Positions 1 to 8,295 of a stretch of DNA of 64,000 nt are shown here, piece by piece. How positions within the stretch are numbered: the first letter of the stretch is position 1; the number at the start of each line of letters is the position of its first letter. The stretch spans positions 372,001-436,000 of the forward strand of contig NZ_CP043420.1 in the NCBI RefSeq assembly GCF_008247605.1, written 5' to 3'. Origin of the DNA: Kushneria phosphatilytica (lineage in GTDB: Bacteria; Pseudomonadota; Gammaproteobacteria; Pseudomonadales; Halomonadaceae). The position numbers and the translations under genes were made by a program. The notes beneath the pieces are model-generated. The model made no database searches and was not told the DNA's origin. It saw nothing but the letters and a program-made list of their open reading frames with translations.

Positions 1-1300
1 CCTCATCGGCGATAACCGCATAACGCCCCTCGGCGAGCTGCGGGCGCTTATCGAGCGCATCGAACAGCGCCGGGAAGGTCTGGATGGTCACGACGATGAT
101 GCGGGTATTGCCTGCCAGCGCCTCGGCAAGTTGTTCGGACTTGCTCTGGTTGCCCACGTCACGGGTGATGGGGCATACCACGCCGCGGGCGTGCTCGAAC
201 TGGTAGATGGTATCCTGCAACTGGCTGTCGAGCACCGTGCGGTCGGTCACCACGATGACCGAATTGAACAGCTTGTTGCCATCCTCGTCGTACAGATTGG
301 CGAGCTGGTGGGCAGTCCAGGCAATGGAGTTGGACTTGCCGGAACCCGCGCTGTGTTGGATCAGATAGCGCTGCCCTGTTCCTTCCCGGCGGGTGGTATC
401 CAGTAGCTGATTGACGACATCCCACTGATGAAAGCGGGGAAAGATTAGCGCTTCTCTGGTGTACCGTCGGCCATGGAAATCCTCTTTGACCTTCTGCTCC
501 AGATGCAGAAAACGCCCCAGAATTTTCAGCCAGGCGTCGGGCTGAAAGACGCGTTCCCACAGGTAGGCCGTGGCGTAAGTACTCTCGTCTGGTGCGGGCG
601 GGTTGCCGGCGCCGCCGTCTTCGGTGCCCAGGTTGAAAGGCAGGAAGAAGGTGTCCTTGCCGGCCAGCTTGGTGGTCATCGCCACCTCGTTCTGACTCAC
701 CGCGAAATGCACCAGCGCACCGCGCTTAAACGTCAACAGCGGCTCGGTCTTGCGCGTCATAGGGTCCTTGATCGGACGATCCTGACGGTACTGGCGCTTG
801 GCATTCTCTACCGACTGCTTGAACTCGCTCTTGAGTTCCAGCGTTGCTGTGGGAATACCATTGACGAACAACACCAGATCCAGGCGCGGATTGTAGTTGT
901 CACGTTGATGGGGAGAATAGGCGACCTCCGGCACAACTCGCAGACGATTCATCCCGTAGCGTGCCAGGGCTTCAGGATTCATGGCGTGATCAGGCTGGAA
1001 ACTGCACAGGTCGATTTTAACTCCCGGCACCTTGACGCCCCGGCGCAGCACTTCGAGCGTGCCGTGGCGCTCCAGCTCCCGCACCACAGACCTGATCAAC
1101 GTCGCTTCGGGGTTCTGAGGAGTGTTCTTGCAGAACTTCTCCCAGCGCTCCGGATACGCCTCACGGAAATAGCCGAGCAGATCCTCGGGATAGAGCGCGC
1201 TGATCCGATCGTAACCGCTTGCCTGACCGGCCAGCCAGCCACTCGCGGTCATGGCCTCAATGATGTCCTGCTGAAACTGGACCTCCCGATTGTCAGCCAT
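1..1300 (-). CDS. hsdR: Type I restriction enzyme R subunit HsdR (partial, 3' end outside window)
   Basis: This is the motor and nuclease subunit of a type I restriction system. I translated the minus strand from ATG at 1300 (MADNREVQFQQDII...) and found an open frame of about 433 codons to the window edge. The N-terminal HSDR_N nuclease domain shows the D...ELK core (LDLVLF, then ATLELKSEF). A Walker A motif follows (SAGSGKS), and the frame ends at the DEAH box (YAVIADE) exactly at the edge. The translocase and C-terminal helical parts are therefore missing. The start overlaps the stop of a 48-codon ORF (ATGGCTGA), which suggests translational coupling. It is the last gene of the hsdM-hsdS-nuclease-nuclease-ORF-hsdR operon. 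Confidence 0.93.
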   Translation of the reverse strand, partial: MADNREVQFQQDIIEAMTASGWLAGQASGYDRISALYPEDLLGYFREAYPERWEKFCKNTPQNPEATLIRSVVRELERHGTLEVLRRGVKVPGVKIDLCSFQPDHAMNPEALARYGMNRLRVVPEVAYSPHQRDNYNPRLDLVLFVNGIPTATLELKSEFKQSVENAKRQYRQDRPIKDPMTRKTEPLLTFKRGALVHFAVSQNEVAMTTKLAGKDTFFLPFNLGTEDGGAGNPPAPDESTYATAYLWERVFQPDAWLKILGRFLHLEQKVKEDFHGRRYTREALIFPRFHQWDVVNQLLDTTRREGTGQRYLIQHSAGSGKSNSIAWTAHQLANLYDEDGNKLFNSVIVVTDRTVLDSQLQDTIYQFEHARGVVCPITRDVGNQSKSEQLAEALAGNTRIIVVTIQTFPALFDALDKRPQLAEGRYAVIADE

Positions 1301-1439
1301 CCACGCCACCGTTCTTGTTTGGAAACGGGTAACGTATACGATCAATACCTACATAATCATTCAGTCTTTCTACAAAGACTGGCAAATCCCGGAACTCAGA
1401 GCCTAAAGCCTTCAGAACACTTTTTGCTTCGATAGCCAC
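1293..1439 (-). CDS. 48-codon ORF between DUF262 gene and hsdR, GTG start
   Basis: Unrecognised small protein of 48 residues, starting MAIEAKSVLKALG and ending NKNGGVDG. A GTG start at 1439 is preceded by a good ribosome-binding site (AAGGAGAG) about six bases upstream. Its stop overlaps the hsdR start (ATGGCTGA), as expected for a translated member of the operon. The sequence is mixed charged and hydrophobic with no membrane segment or cysteine motif. It could be a structural or regulatory partner of HsdR, or a leader peptide that couples HsdR translation. The position and Shine-Dalgarno support it as a gene; the function is unknown. Confidence 0.6.
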   Translation of the reverse strand: MAIEAKSVLKALGSEFRDLPVFVERLNDYVGIDRIRYPFPNKNGGVDG

Positions 1440-1470
1440 TACCCTCTCCTTTCAGCGTTATGGGTCTGCA

Positions 1471-3168
1471 TCAACCTGTCAGACCGGCTCGATTGGATAA
1501 GGGCGTTGAAAAATCCCAGATCGTGTTAGCAAGTACTGCGAGTCTTGACTGTCTATCCTCGATTTCCTGAATACCCCAATTTTCAACCTGGGTCAGCTCA
1601 CGGGCCATCGCAATTTTTGAATTGCTATAGAGCGCTTTTTTGTACGCGAAGGTCTGGTTGGAAGCGCTTACGTTCTTCTTGCCTCCCAGCAGCGTCAGAT
1701 TTCCCCAGCGATTAACATACAGCTCGTGCTGATCTGCTGCCTCTCCCAAATCTTCACGCCATGCTGCAGAAAGCGTCTGAGGCATAATGTGCTCAATATG
1801 CACATGCTGTGTACTCTCCAGCGTCTTCTCTTCAGGATCCAGGTAGTTCTCAATATGCCGAAAGATATAGTTGACGATGTACTGCCGCCCCATGGACTGA
1901 CTCCGAAAGGCCAGAACAAATTCTTCACTTTTCGGAGAAGCAGACTCAAGTATATGGCAGGCATCCATCAGTCCGGCAGCACCTTGCGTTGAAAGCGCCT
2001 TCGCAGCGCCGTGATAGAAGCGCTCGAGCTCTTTTGAATCCTTGCTGCAAATAGTGCTGTAACGGAACGTCAGAACTTCACATAGGCGTGCAAAATCGCG
2101 CAATGTAGAAAAGTCCAGCACTGCCGATGCGGCGAGTAGTGCTGAATAGCACATGGTGGCTCTTAGTGTGCTCAGGTTCTGATAAATCTCTCGGACCCCT
2201 TTATCTGCCACCAGCTCCGGCTTGATGAATTGACCATAGAAGCGTGACATCTGCTTCAGGTCTTTGATCATTCGATTAACGCCTCGACTGCTTACTTCCT
2301 TTTTGAACAGCGAAAAAACGTCGTCCTTTTGAACGGTGCTATACGTTGTGAGCAGATAATGTCGCAGGAAGCGGGTAATATCTCCACCTTCCAGATTGTC
2401 AATAACAATATCCCAATCTTCGGCGAGCGCCTCGACAGATTCTCGAGCTTTTGCAGCTTCCGACAGCAAATGGTTTTTAAGAAGGTCGCCTGCTGAAAGC
2501 GCCAGGCCACGATCATTGAGCGTCTCGAATATAATAAAGGCATTGGCAATGTCAGGCACATTGATTACCACGAATTCCAAGCCTTTCATAATGCTATGCT
2601 CAATTTGATCCAGAGCATTTAAAGGGTCAGTACATGCTTGCAGGTATTTATCTAGATACTCTTTCAGACGCTCTGTGTTTGCTATCAAACGGCTATTACG
2701 ATTCAGTTCATGGCCGTTCAACTCTTTAATTTCATCCCACTGTCGACGCGCAGGGCTATTCGGGTGATGCAGGACAAAATCGGTAAACACCCGCAGGTTG
2801 GCTTTACCTGGCTGAAACTTGAAACGCAGTTCAGGATCTGCATATGGGTTCTCGAGAAATTGCTGAACGCGTCCTACCAGGCCCGGACTGAGGATCTGGT
2901 AACGATCCCGGATGAGCGCCAATAGTAGAATGATCGTCGTCAAGCGCTGCTGGCCGTCGATTACTTCGGGGCGTTGCTCGTCCGAAGAACAAAGCACGAC
3001 CGAGCCCATGAAATGGCTTTCGTCCAATGAGTCGGTAATATCATGCCAAAGCTCATCAACCTGCTCGACTTCCCAGGCATAGGGACGTTGATAAGGAGGT
3101 ATCGTCAGCTGACGATTGGGTACCCCCAGCAGGTTATTGAGATTGGTCTTATCAACACTGATATTCAT
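1471..3168 (-). CDS. DUF262/DUF1524 (GmrSD-like) protein embedded in the type I RM operon
   Basis: 565 residues, the usual length for a fused GmrS-GmrD-type protein. The N-terminal DUF262 domain shows the PPYQRPYAW start (about residues 24-32) and the ParB/Srx-like DGQQR signature (71-75) thought to bind and hydrolyse nucleotide. The C-terminal DUF1524 domain carries an HNH-like H-x-x-x-H (HVHIEH, 455-460) and the NRWGNLTLL block. Known relatives such as GmrSD are type IV enzymes that cut modified DNA, and related DUF262 proteins act in phage defence. It starts 18 bases after the GIY-YIG gene stop, so it is probably co-transcribed with the RM genes. The substrate (for example glucosylated or methylated phage DNA) cannot be read from the sequence. 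Confidence 0.88.
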   Translation of the reverse strand: MNISVDKTNLNNLLGVPNRQLTIPPYQRPYAWEVEQVDELWHDITDSLDESHFMGSVVLCSSDEQRPEVIDGQQRLTTIILLLALIRDRYQILSPGLVGRVQQFLENPYADPELRFKFQPGKANLRVFTDFVLHHPNSPARRQWDEIKELNGHELNRNSRLIANTERLKEYLDKYLQACTDPLNALDQIEHSIMKGLEFVVINVPDIANAFIIFETLNDRGLALSAGDLLKNHLLSEAAKARESVEALAEDWDIVIDNLEGGDITRFLRHYLLTTYSTVQKDDVFSLFKKEVSSRGVNRMIKDLKQMSRFYGQFIKPELVADKGVREIYQNLSTLRATMCYSALLAASAVLDFSTLRDFARLCEVLTFRYSTICSKDSKELERFYHGAAKALSTQGAAGLMDACHILESASPKSEEFVLAFRSQSMGRQYIVNYIFRHIENYLDPEEKTLESTQHVHIEHIMPQTLSAAWREDLGEAADQHELYVNRWGNLTLLGGKKNVSASNQTFAYKKALYSNSKIAMARELTQVENWGIQEIEDRQSRLAVLANTIWDFSTPLSNRAGLTG

Positions 3169-3186
3169 AAAACAACCTTGAACTTA

Positions 3187-4137
3187 TTAACTGTTATAGT
3201 CCGGGCTGAACTCGTTACTTTCCGCGGCAGCGCTCACCTGTTGATCCTGCCACTCACCATAAGTGGTTTTGGTACCGTCAATCTTCCAATCGTTACGACC
3301 ATTGGCAGCACGTCCAACCACCATGGCTGCAGCCGCGCTGGGGCTGGAGAATGCATAATCCTTGATAAAACGGCGGAGGCCATTACCAGCTTCAACCAGC
3401 AATCCTTCATCACATAGTTGCTGATGCAGCTTCTGGTAGTTATGGGCAGGCCCTGCCCATTCCCTTCGTGCCAAGGAGCCTTTCAGAACAAAGAACTCCC
3501 CATCAACTTCCTGCCCCTGAGCACTGATACCGTGCCTCGGGACTTTCATGAAAAACTGAGGCGAAGACTCCAAAGAACCCGGTTTTTGTGGTTCATCACT
3601 TTTTGGCGGTCTGGTCGAGTCTCGCAGGAAGTCGAAACCAAGTACCGGTAGCACGATGCGAATCTGCTCAACAAAGAACGCCATATCGGCCCGGTCGGAT
3701 TCCGGCAGGTTGCCGTAATCATGCGACGTGCCGTTGATCAATTTGGCGCGTCCGACGTCCCCGGCATTTTTGATCAACAGGCTCTCGAGGTACTTTACAT
3801 GAGCTTTGGTAAGATTCTGATCCTTGCTGGTAATCAGGCAGACACGCTCCCAGAAGTCCTTGCCGCCCTTGTCTTCGGGGCGGTTGTGCTGCTTGAGGCG
3901 CGTGGCCACATCGTCGCTTTCGCCGATGTAGACCAGCGGGCGCAGGCTGTTGTCGGGATCCGGCCCGACCAGGAAGTAGATCCCGGTGCGGCCACACTCC
4001 GGGCGCTGCACCAGCTCGCTCAACTTGCTGCGCGGCCCGGTGAGCACATGCCCCGTCCAGTTCATGATCTCGGCGGTCAGCAGGCCGTTGGGCGTTCCGT
4101 CCACCAGAAAGAGTCGGATGCTGCGCCCCTGGGTCAT
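3187..4137 (-). CDS. GIY-YIG nuclease with C-terminal DUF4357
   Basis: 316 residues. The GIY-YIG core is visible: TGIYF (residues 51-55), VYIGES (69-74), conserved Arg at about 80 and the metal-binding Glu at about 118 (YLESLLI). A C-terminal DUF4357 domain follows, with the SAAAAMVVGRAANG helix. Proteins of this layout are often annotated as restriction-associated endonucleases and often sit beside RM genes. The start overlaps the hsdS stop by four bases (ATGA), so it is translated from the same mRNA as the specificity subunit. It may add a nicking or cleavage activity to the RM system, or act separately on invading DNA. Its target is unknown. Confidence 0.9.
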   Translation of the reverse strand: MTQGRSIRLFLVDGTPNGLLTAEIMNWTGHVLTGPRSKLSELVQRPECGRTGIYFLVGPDPDNSLRPLVYIGESDDVATRLKQHNRPEDKGGKDFWERVCLITSKDQNLTKAHVKYLESLLIKNAGDVGRAKLINGTSHDYGNLPESDRADMAFFVEQIRIVLPVLGFDFLRDSTRPPKSDEPQKPGSLESSPQFFMKVPRHGISAQGQEVDGEFFVLKGSLARREWAGPAHNYQKLHQQLCDEGLLVEAGNGLRRFIKDYAFSSPSAAAAMVVGRAANGRNDWKIDGTKTTYGEWQDQQVSAAAESNEFSPDYNS

Positions 4138-5510
4138 ACCGCCTCCATGCGGGTTTCCTGATCGGCTGGCGCCGAATCAGCCGGTGGCGTCCAGCCCCGC
4201 ACGTCGATCTTACCGGTGACGGCGGCGGAGATCAGGGCTGAGCGGCGCTCTTTAAGAAGCTTCATATTTTTACTTGCTTCTTCAACGAGCTGATCAAAAC
4301 CTGTGGATGCACGATCTATATAATCTGCGATGCTGGCCTGTTCATCCACCTGGGGCTCGAATAACCAGAACTCTACCGCATCCGAAATATTGAACTGCTT
4401 CTGCGCTGCCCCATACTGAACCATTTCCACTTGATTACGGATTAGGCGGCTGTTCATTACAGCACACAGCCATCTTGAGTCGTAGCCGCCTTTCTTAATA
4501 AGCATGACGGAGGCGCAGTTCCCACCTTCACACTCTGGTGGAACCACGGCTGTTACGCCTGGGTAGCCAACACGCATCGTCACAACATCACCTGCTTCTA
4601 GCATGGTTTTTCTGTTGCGATGGCTATCTCCTAACGAGATTTTTCGAGCTTTATCAACCTCAATATAACCTTCCCTGATCTCTCCTCCATAAATAAAGGG
4701 AAGTCCTTCTTCAGCAAGGTAGCTGCTAGGGTTAACGACAATGCCTACAGTGATAAATGGCGATACATTTTTCAGCCGCTTCCTCACCCAATGCGCCGGC
4801 ACCTCACCCAACCACTCTACACCGGAGTCCTTCATCGGCACGTCGGGGTCGAGGCCCTTGGTCACGGCATGAGAAATTACCGCCTGGCGCTTCTCCTTGA
4901 GCAGCGCGATCAGGCGCTGCTGCTCCTCCACCAGGGCGTCGATGCGGGCGGTCTCGTGGTCGAGGAAAGCGGCGATCAAATTTTGCTCAGATAAAGGTGG
5001 AAAGCACACCCTTAACTTGGGAATGTCCTTCATCCCTATGTTTAGCTGGGTGTTAGAATTAGATTTTTGAGTTATTTGGAATTGCACCTCTTCTGACTTA
5101 AGAGCGTACTCAAAGAATGTGGGTGAGGCTTTTATAGAATCAATCTTTATAAGGGCAAGCGGAGACCAAATGCTGAATTTAACTTCAGTTTTGACACGAG
5201 CTACTTTTCCAACAGAAGCAGCCTTCCCCATCAGAATGTCATCTTTCTCCGGGAGAGATTTTTTTGAAAACTCTTGATGATCTTTTTCTGAAACATACCG
5301 ACAGTTTTCAAAGACCAATTCACCGTTCTGTATACCATCCACGGAAAGGAAAGGTACTCCCTCACCTAGAAACTCTGGTGTAGAGTGGGGGCCGTCTGTT
5401 ACTGGGCACCTTAAATTGCGTGACAAAGCGCTTATTAGCCAATGCGCCGGCACCTCGCCCAGCCACTCGACGCCGGAGTTCTTGTATTCGGGGTATTGCG
5501 GAAAACTCAT
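4134..5510 (-). CDS. hsdS: Type I restriction-modification specificity subunit HsdS
   Basis: 458 residues, with two target-recognition domains that choose the bipartite recognition sequence and tether HsdM and HsdR. The internal duplication typical of HsdS is plain. SGVEWLGEVPAHW appears near the N-terminus and again mid-protein, and each half ends in a conserved helix (LIALLKEKRQAVISHAVTKG and LLKERRSALISAAVTGKI). The DNA for the two recognition domains (about 4260-4790 and 5000-5400) is clearly more AT-rich than the repeats around it, a common sign of domain exchange. The start overlaps the hsdM stop (ATGA) and the stop overlaps the GIY-YIG start. The sequence specificity cannot be predicted here. 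Confidence 0.95.
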   Translation of the reverse strand: MSFPQYPEYKNSGVEWLGEVPAHWLISALSRNLRCPVTDGPHSTPEFLGEGVPFLSVDGIQNGELVFENCRYVSEKDHQEFSKKSLPEKDDILMGKAASVGKVARVKTEVKFSIWSPLALIKIDSIKASPTFFEYALKSEEVQFQITQKSNSNTQLNIGMKDIPKLRVCFPPLSEQNLIAAFLDHETARIDALVEEQQRLIALLKEKRQAVISHAVTKGLDPDVPMKDSGVEWLGEVPAHWVRKRLKNVSPFITVGIVVNPSSYLAEEGLPFIYGGEIREGYIEVDKARKISLGDSHRNRKTMLEAGDVVTMRVGYPGVTAVVPPECEGGNCASVMLIKKGGYDSRWLCAVMNSRLIRNQVEMVQYGAAQKQFNISDAVEFWLFEPQVDEQASIADYIDRASTGFDQLVEEASKNMKLLKERRSALISAAVTGKIDVRGWTPPADSAPADQETRMEAV

Positions 5511-7498
5511 GCCGACAGCTCCTCGATCATCGCCTTGATCCGGTCGGTGCAGGCCTTGAGGTCGGCGTCGATGGCCTCCAGCGGGCGAGGCGGCTCGAAT
5601 TTATAGAAGTGCCGGTTGAAGGGGATCTCGAAGCCGACGATGCCGATGCGGCCGTCCAACTCGTCGCGCTTGTCCTCGTCGATCCAGGCGTCGGGGACGT
5701 GGGGCCTCACCTCGCGCGCGAAGTAGTCGAACACCGACTCGTCCAGCGGCACGTTTTCAAAGTCGCGCAGGCCGCTATCGGGCTCTGGGTTGCCCTTCTT
5801 GTCGGTGCAGATGTCGGCCTCGGGATCACGCTCGGAAAGCGCGTTGAGGATGGCCTTGAGGACCGGGGCGCCGACCTTGAGGCGCTCTTGTTTCAGTTCT
5901 GTCTTCAGCGCGGCCTTCAGGTCATCGGTGAAAGCGTCCCGGTTGGTGTAGCAGCGCTCGGCGTCCAGGCTGGCGCAGGCGGCGCTAATCGCTTCTTTGT
6001 CGGCCTCTGGGAGCTTCTGGATAGCCTTCTCGTCGTCGAGCTTGGCCAGCCGCTCGGGGCTCGCCTGGAAGTTCAGGCGCAGCGGGCGCTCGACGGTGAT
6101 GCGGCGGTAGCCGAAGGCCTCCACCGGGAAGATCTTGCTCTCCTCGGTCTCCTGGAAGGCGCCATAGCCGCGCACGATCTCGTCGATGTCGCGGTCGGTC
6201 ACGTACTGGCGCTTGCTGCCCAGCGACTTGCGCATCTTGGTGTAGCGCGCGGTGGCGTTGATCAGCTGGACCTTGCCACGGCGCTCGGCCGGCTTGTGGT
6301 TGGAGAGCACCCACACATAGGTGGCGATGCCGGTGTTGTAGAACATGTCCGTGGGCAGGGCGACGATCGCCTCGACCAGGTCGTGCTGCAGCAGGTAGCG
6401 GCGGATCTCGGACTCGCCGCTGCCGGCGCCGCCGGTGAACAGCGGCGAGCCGTTGAGGATGATGCCGATCCGCGAGCCGCCGTCCTTGGGGCTGCGCATC
6501 TTGCTGACCAAGTGCATCAGGAACAGCAGCGAGCCGTCGGAGACGCGCGGCAGGCCGGGTCCGAAGCGGCCGTCGTAGCCCTTCTGCTTGTGCTCATCGG
6601 TGACCTGCTTCTGGACCTTCTTCCACTCGACCCCGAACGGCGGGTTGGCGAGCATGAAATCGAATTTCTCGCCGGCCAGCTGGTCGTCGGAGAGCGTGTT
6701 GCCCAGCTTGATCTGCGAGACGTCCTGGCCCTTGATCAGCATGTCCGCCTTGCAGATGGCGTAGGACTCGGGATTCAGCTCCTGACCATGCAGCGAGACG
6801 GTGACGTTATCGCTGACCTGCTGGATGTACTCGTCGCTCTCGGAGAGGAAGCCGCCCGTTCCGGCGGTCGGGTCATAGACAGTGACGATGCGATGCGGAC
6901 TTAGCTTGTCATCGCGCCCGGTGAGGGCCAGCGAGGTGGTCAGATGCACCACGTCACGCGGGGTAAAGTGCTCCCCGGCCGTCTCGTTGGAGCTTTCGGC
7001 GAACTTGCGGATCAGCTCCTCGAAGATCACGCCCATGCCGTAGTTGCTGATGCGCTCGGGGCTCAGGTCGATACTGGCGACCCGCTGCACCACCTGGTAG
7101 AGCAGGTCGTTGGCGGCCAGCTGCTGGACGAAGTCCTCGAAGTGGAAGTGATCGAAGATCTCGCGGGCGTCCTGGCTGAACGCCTGGACGTAGCTCATCA
7201 GGTCGTCGGCGGTCTGGGTATCGGAGAGCGTCGCCAGGCTCAACGGTGAGGCGTTGAAGAACTGCTGGCTGGCGGCACGCAGCAACAGCTTCTCGCGTAC
7301 CGCATCGGGCTTGCTGGCGTGCTCCTGGGCGGCGTCCAGCACCTTGGCCTTGGTCGGCTCGAGCACGCACTCCAGACGCCGCAGTAGGGTGAACGGCAGG
7401 ATCACCCGCCCATACTGGGACTGCTTGAAATCGCCGCGCAGCAGGTCGGCGACGGACCAGATGAAGGCGGCCGTCTGGGAATGGCTTTCGGTATTCAC
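5507..7498 (-). CDS. hsdM: Type I restriction-modification methyltransferase HsdM
   Basis: 663-residue N6-adenine methyltransferase, the modification subunit and first gene of the RM operon. The HsdM N-terminal helical domain is followed by the S-adenosylmethionine motif (DPTAGTGGFL, about 209-218) and the catalytic NPPF (285-288). A long C-terminal extension carries coiled-coil-like segments and ends in KACTDRIKAMIEELSA. The start is ATG at 7498 (MNTESHSQTAAFIWSVADLL). The 400-base region upstream holds no gene and probably contains the operon promoter. The next gene upstream is on the same strand, so read-through from the replication module is possible. Confidence 0.96.
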   Translation of the reverse strand: MNTESHSQTAAFIWSVADLLRGDFKQSQYGRVILPFTLLRRLECVLEPTKAKVLDAAQEHASKPDAVREKLLLRAASQQFFNASPLSLATLSDTQTADDLMSYVQAFSQDAREIFDHFHFEDFVQQLAANDLLYQVVQRVASIDLSPERISNYGMGVIFEELIRKFAESSNETAGEHFTPRDVVHLTTSLALTGRDDKLSPHRIVTVYDPTAGTGGFLSESDEYIQQVSDNVTVSLHGQELNPESYAICKADMLIKGQDVSQIKLGNTLSDDQLAGEKFDFMLANPPFGVEWKKVQKQVTDEHKQKGYDGRFGPGLPRVSDGSLLFLMHLVSKMRSPKDGGSRIGIILNGSPLFTGGAGSGESEIRRYLLQHDLVEAIVALPTDMFYNTGIATYVWVLSNHKPAERRGKVQLINATARYTKMRKSLGSKRQYVTDRDIDEIVRGYGAFQETEESKIFPVEAFGYRRITVERPLRLNFQASPERLAKLDDEKAIQKLPEADKEAISAACASLDAERCYTNRDAFTDDLKAALKTELKQERLKVGAPVLKAILNALSERDPEADICTDKKGNPEPDSGLRDFENVPLDESVFDYFAREVRPHVPDAWIDEDKRDELDGRIGIVGFEIPFNRHFYKFEPPRPLEAIDADLKACTDRIKAMIEELSA

Positions 7499-7905
7499 GA
7501 AATGATGTCCTGAATGGTCCGGTGTGACTGCATCGGCTAAACATCATACATGCTGGAATCAGGAACCAAAGTGGGAAACAGAGAGCATGGAAGCTGTTTT
7601 CGCGCCCCCTTCCGAGGCAGAGTAAGATCTGCCCGGTACACTGACCGGGCCAGTCCTGCCGGGCTGTCTCAATGCAATCACGAACTCGCCAGCAGAGTCA
7701 GATTGGCATCGCGTCGCCCAGCGTTATCCTTGCGATGGGGTGATGGCTCGGCATCAGCAGCCTGTTCATGCGTTGAGATACCAGCGGGTAAAGGCTCCCC
7801 GATCCCTGGGAGGGCAGTCGCCGCCAGTCATTACCCGGTAAAACACATGTTTTTCAGCAGCACTGTGCAGCGATCCGCGATCCATGGACCCCACGCCTTG
7901 GAGCA
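7499..7905. other. Intergenic region upstream of hsdM
   Basis: 407 bases without a supported gene, between the last gene of the replication module and hsdM. It presumably carries the RM promoter. One perfect 7-bp inverted repeat is visible: GCCCGGT-ACACTG-ACCGGGC, about 7631-7650. It has no T tract on either side, so it is not an obvious intrinsic terminator and could be an operator. I see no controller-protein gene nearby. Confidence 0.5.
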
Positions 7906-8295
7906 TCATGGATCATTGATGGGTGAATCGGGTAGAAGCGCCAAGGCCTTCTGTCGGGCCTGAGCAACTGTTCCCGGTGCCTCGAAGGCATTGTCAACGG
8001 CGGCACACAGGTTGGCACGTGTCTCCCGGTCCAGCGGGCCCATGGCCCGCCGGATTGCTGTGATCAACTCATCTCCCAGATCCCGCCCCACGTCATCACG
8101 CAATGAGCCAATGATGATTTCGATCTCGTGAGCCGGGCCCGGCATTGGCCAGTCCGGTTCTGTGTCTTTGGCCGGGGAACAGGGGGAACACGGAGAACGC
8201 TCAGGAATCACGGGGCTTGCAGACGTTCCCGCGGTATCTGCCGGGGGAGAACAGAGGGAACGGTTGAGTCGTTCAAACAGATCGGCAATGGCCAT
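7906..8295 (-). CDS. Hypothetical protein downstream of the DUF927 helicase
   Basis: About 129 residues and unrecognised. The N-terminus (MAIADLFERLNRSL) and C-terminal half look helical; the middle is a Pro/Ser/Cys-rich linker (PERSPCSPCSPAKD). The start overlaps the end of the DUF927 gene by about 23 bases, so it is probably translated as the distal gene of the replication operon. Position and codon usage support a real gene, perhaps an accessory replication or regulatory protein of the element. No catalytic motif is visible. A start one codon earlier at 8298 is equally possible. Confidence 0.6.
   Translation of the reverse strand: MAIADLFERLNRSLCSPPADTAGTSASPVIPERSPCSPCSPAKDTEPDWPMPGPAHEIEIIIGSLRDDVGRDLGDELITAIRRAMGPLDRETRANLCAAVDNAFEAPGTVAQARQKALALLPDSPINDP

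Noticed and set aside
473..1435. 320-codon plus-strand frame opposite hsdR
   Set aside because: It is antisense to a clear HsdR reading frame with HSDR_N and Walker A motifs.
5420..6904. 494-codon plus-strand frame opposite hsdM
   Set aside because: Antisense shadow of hsdM, whose SAM-binding and NPPF motifs are intact on the minus strand.
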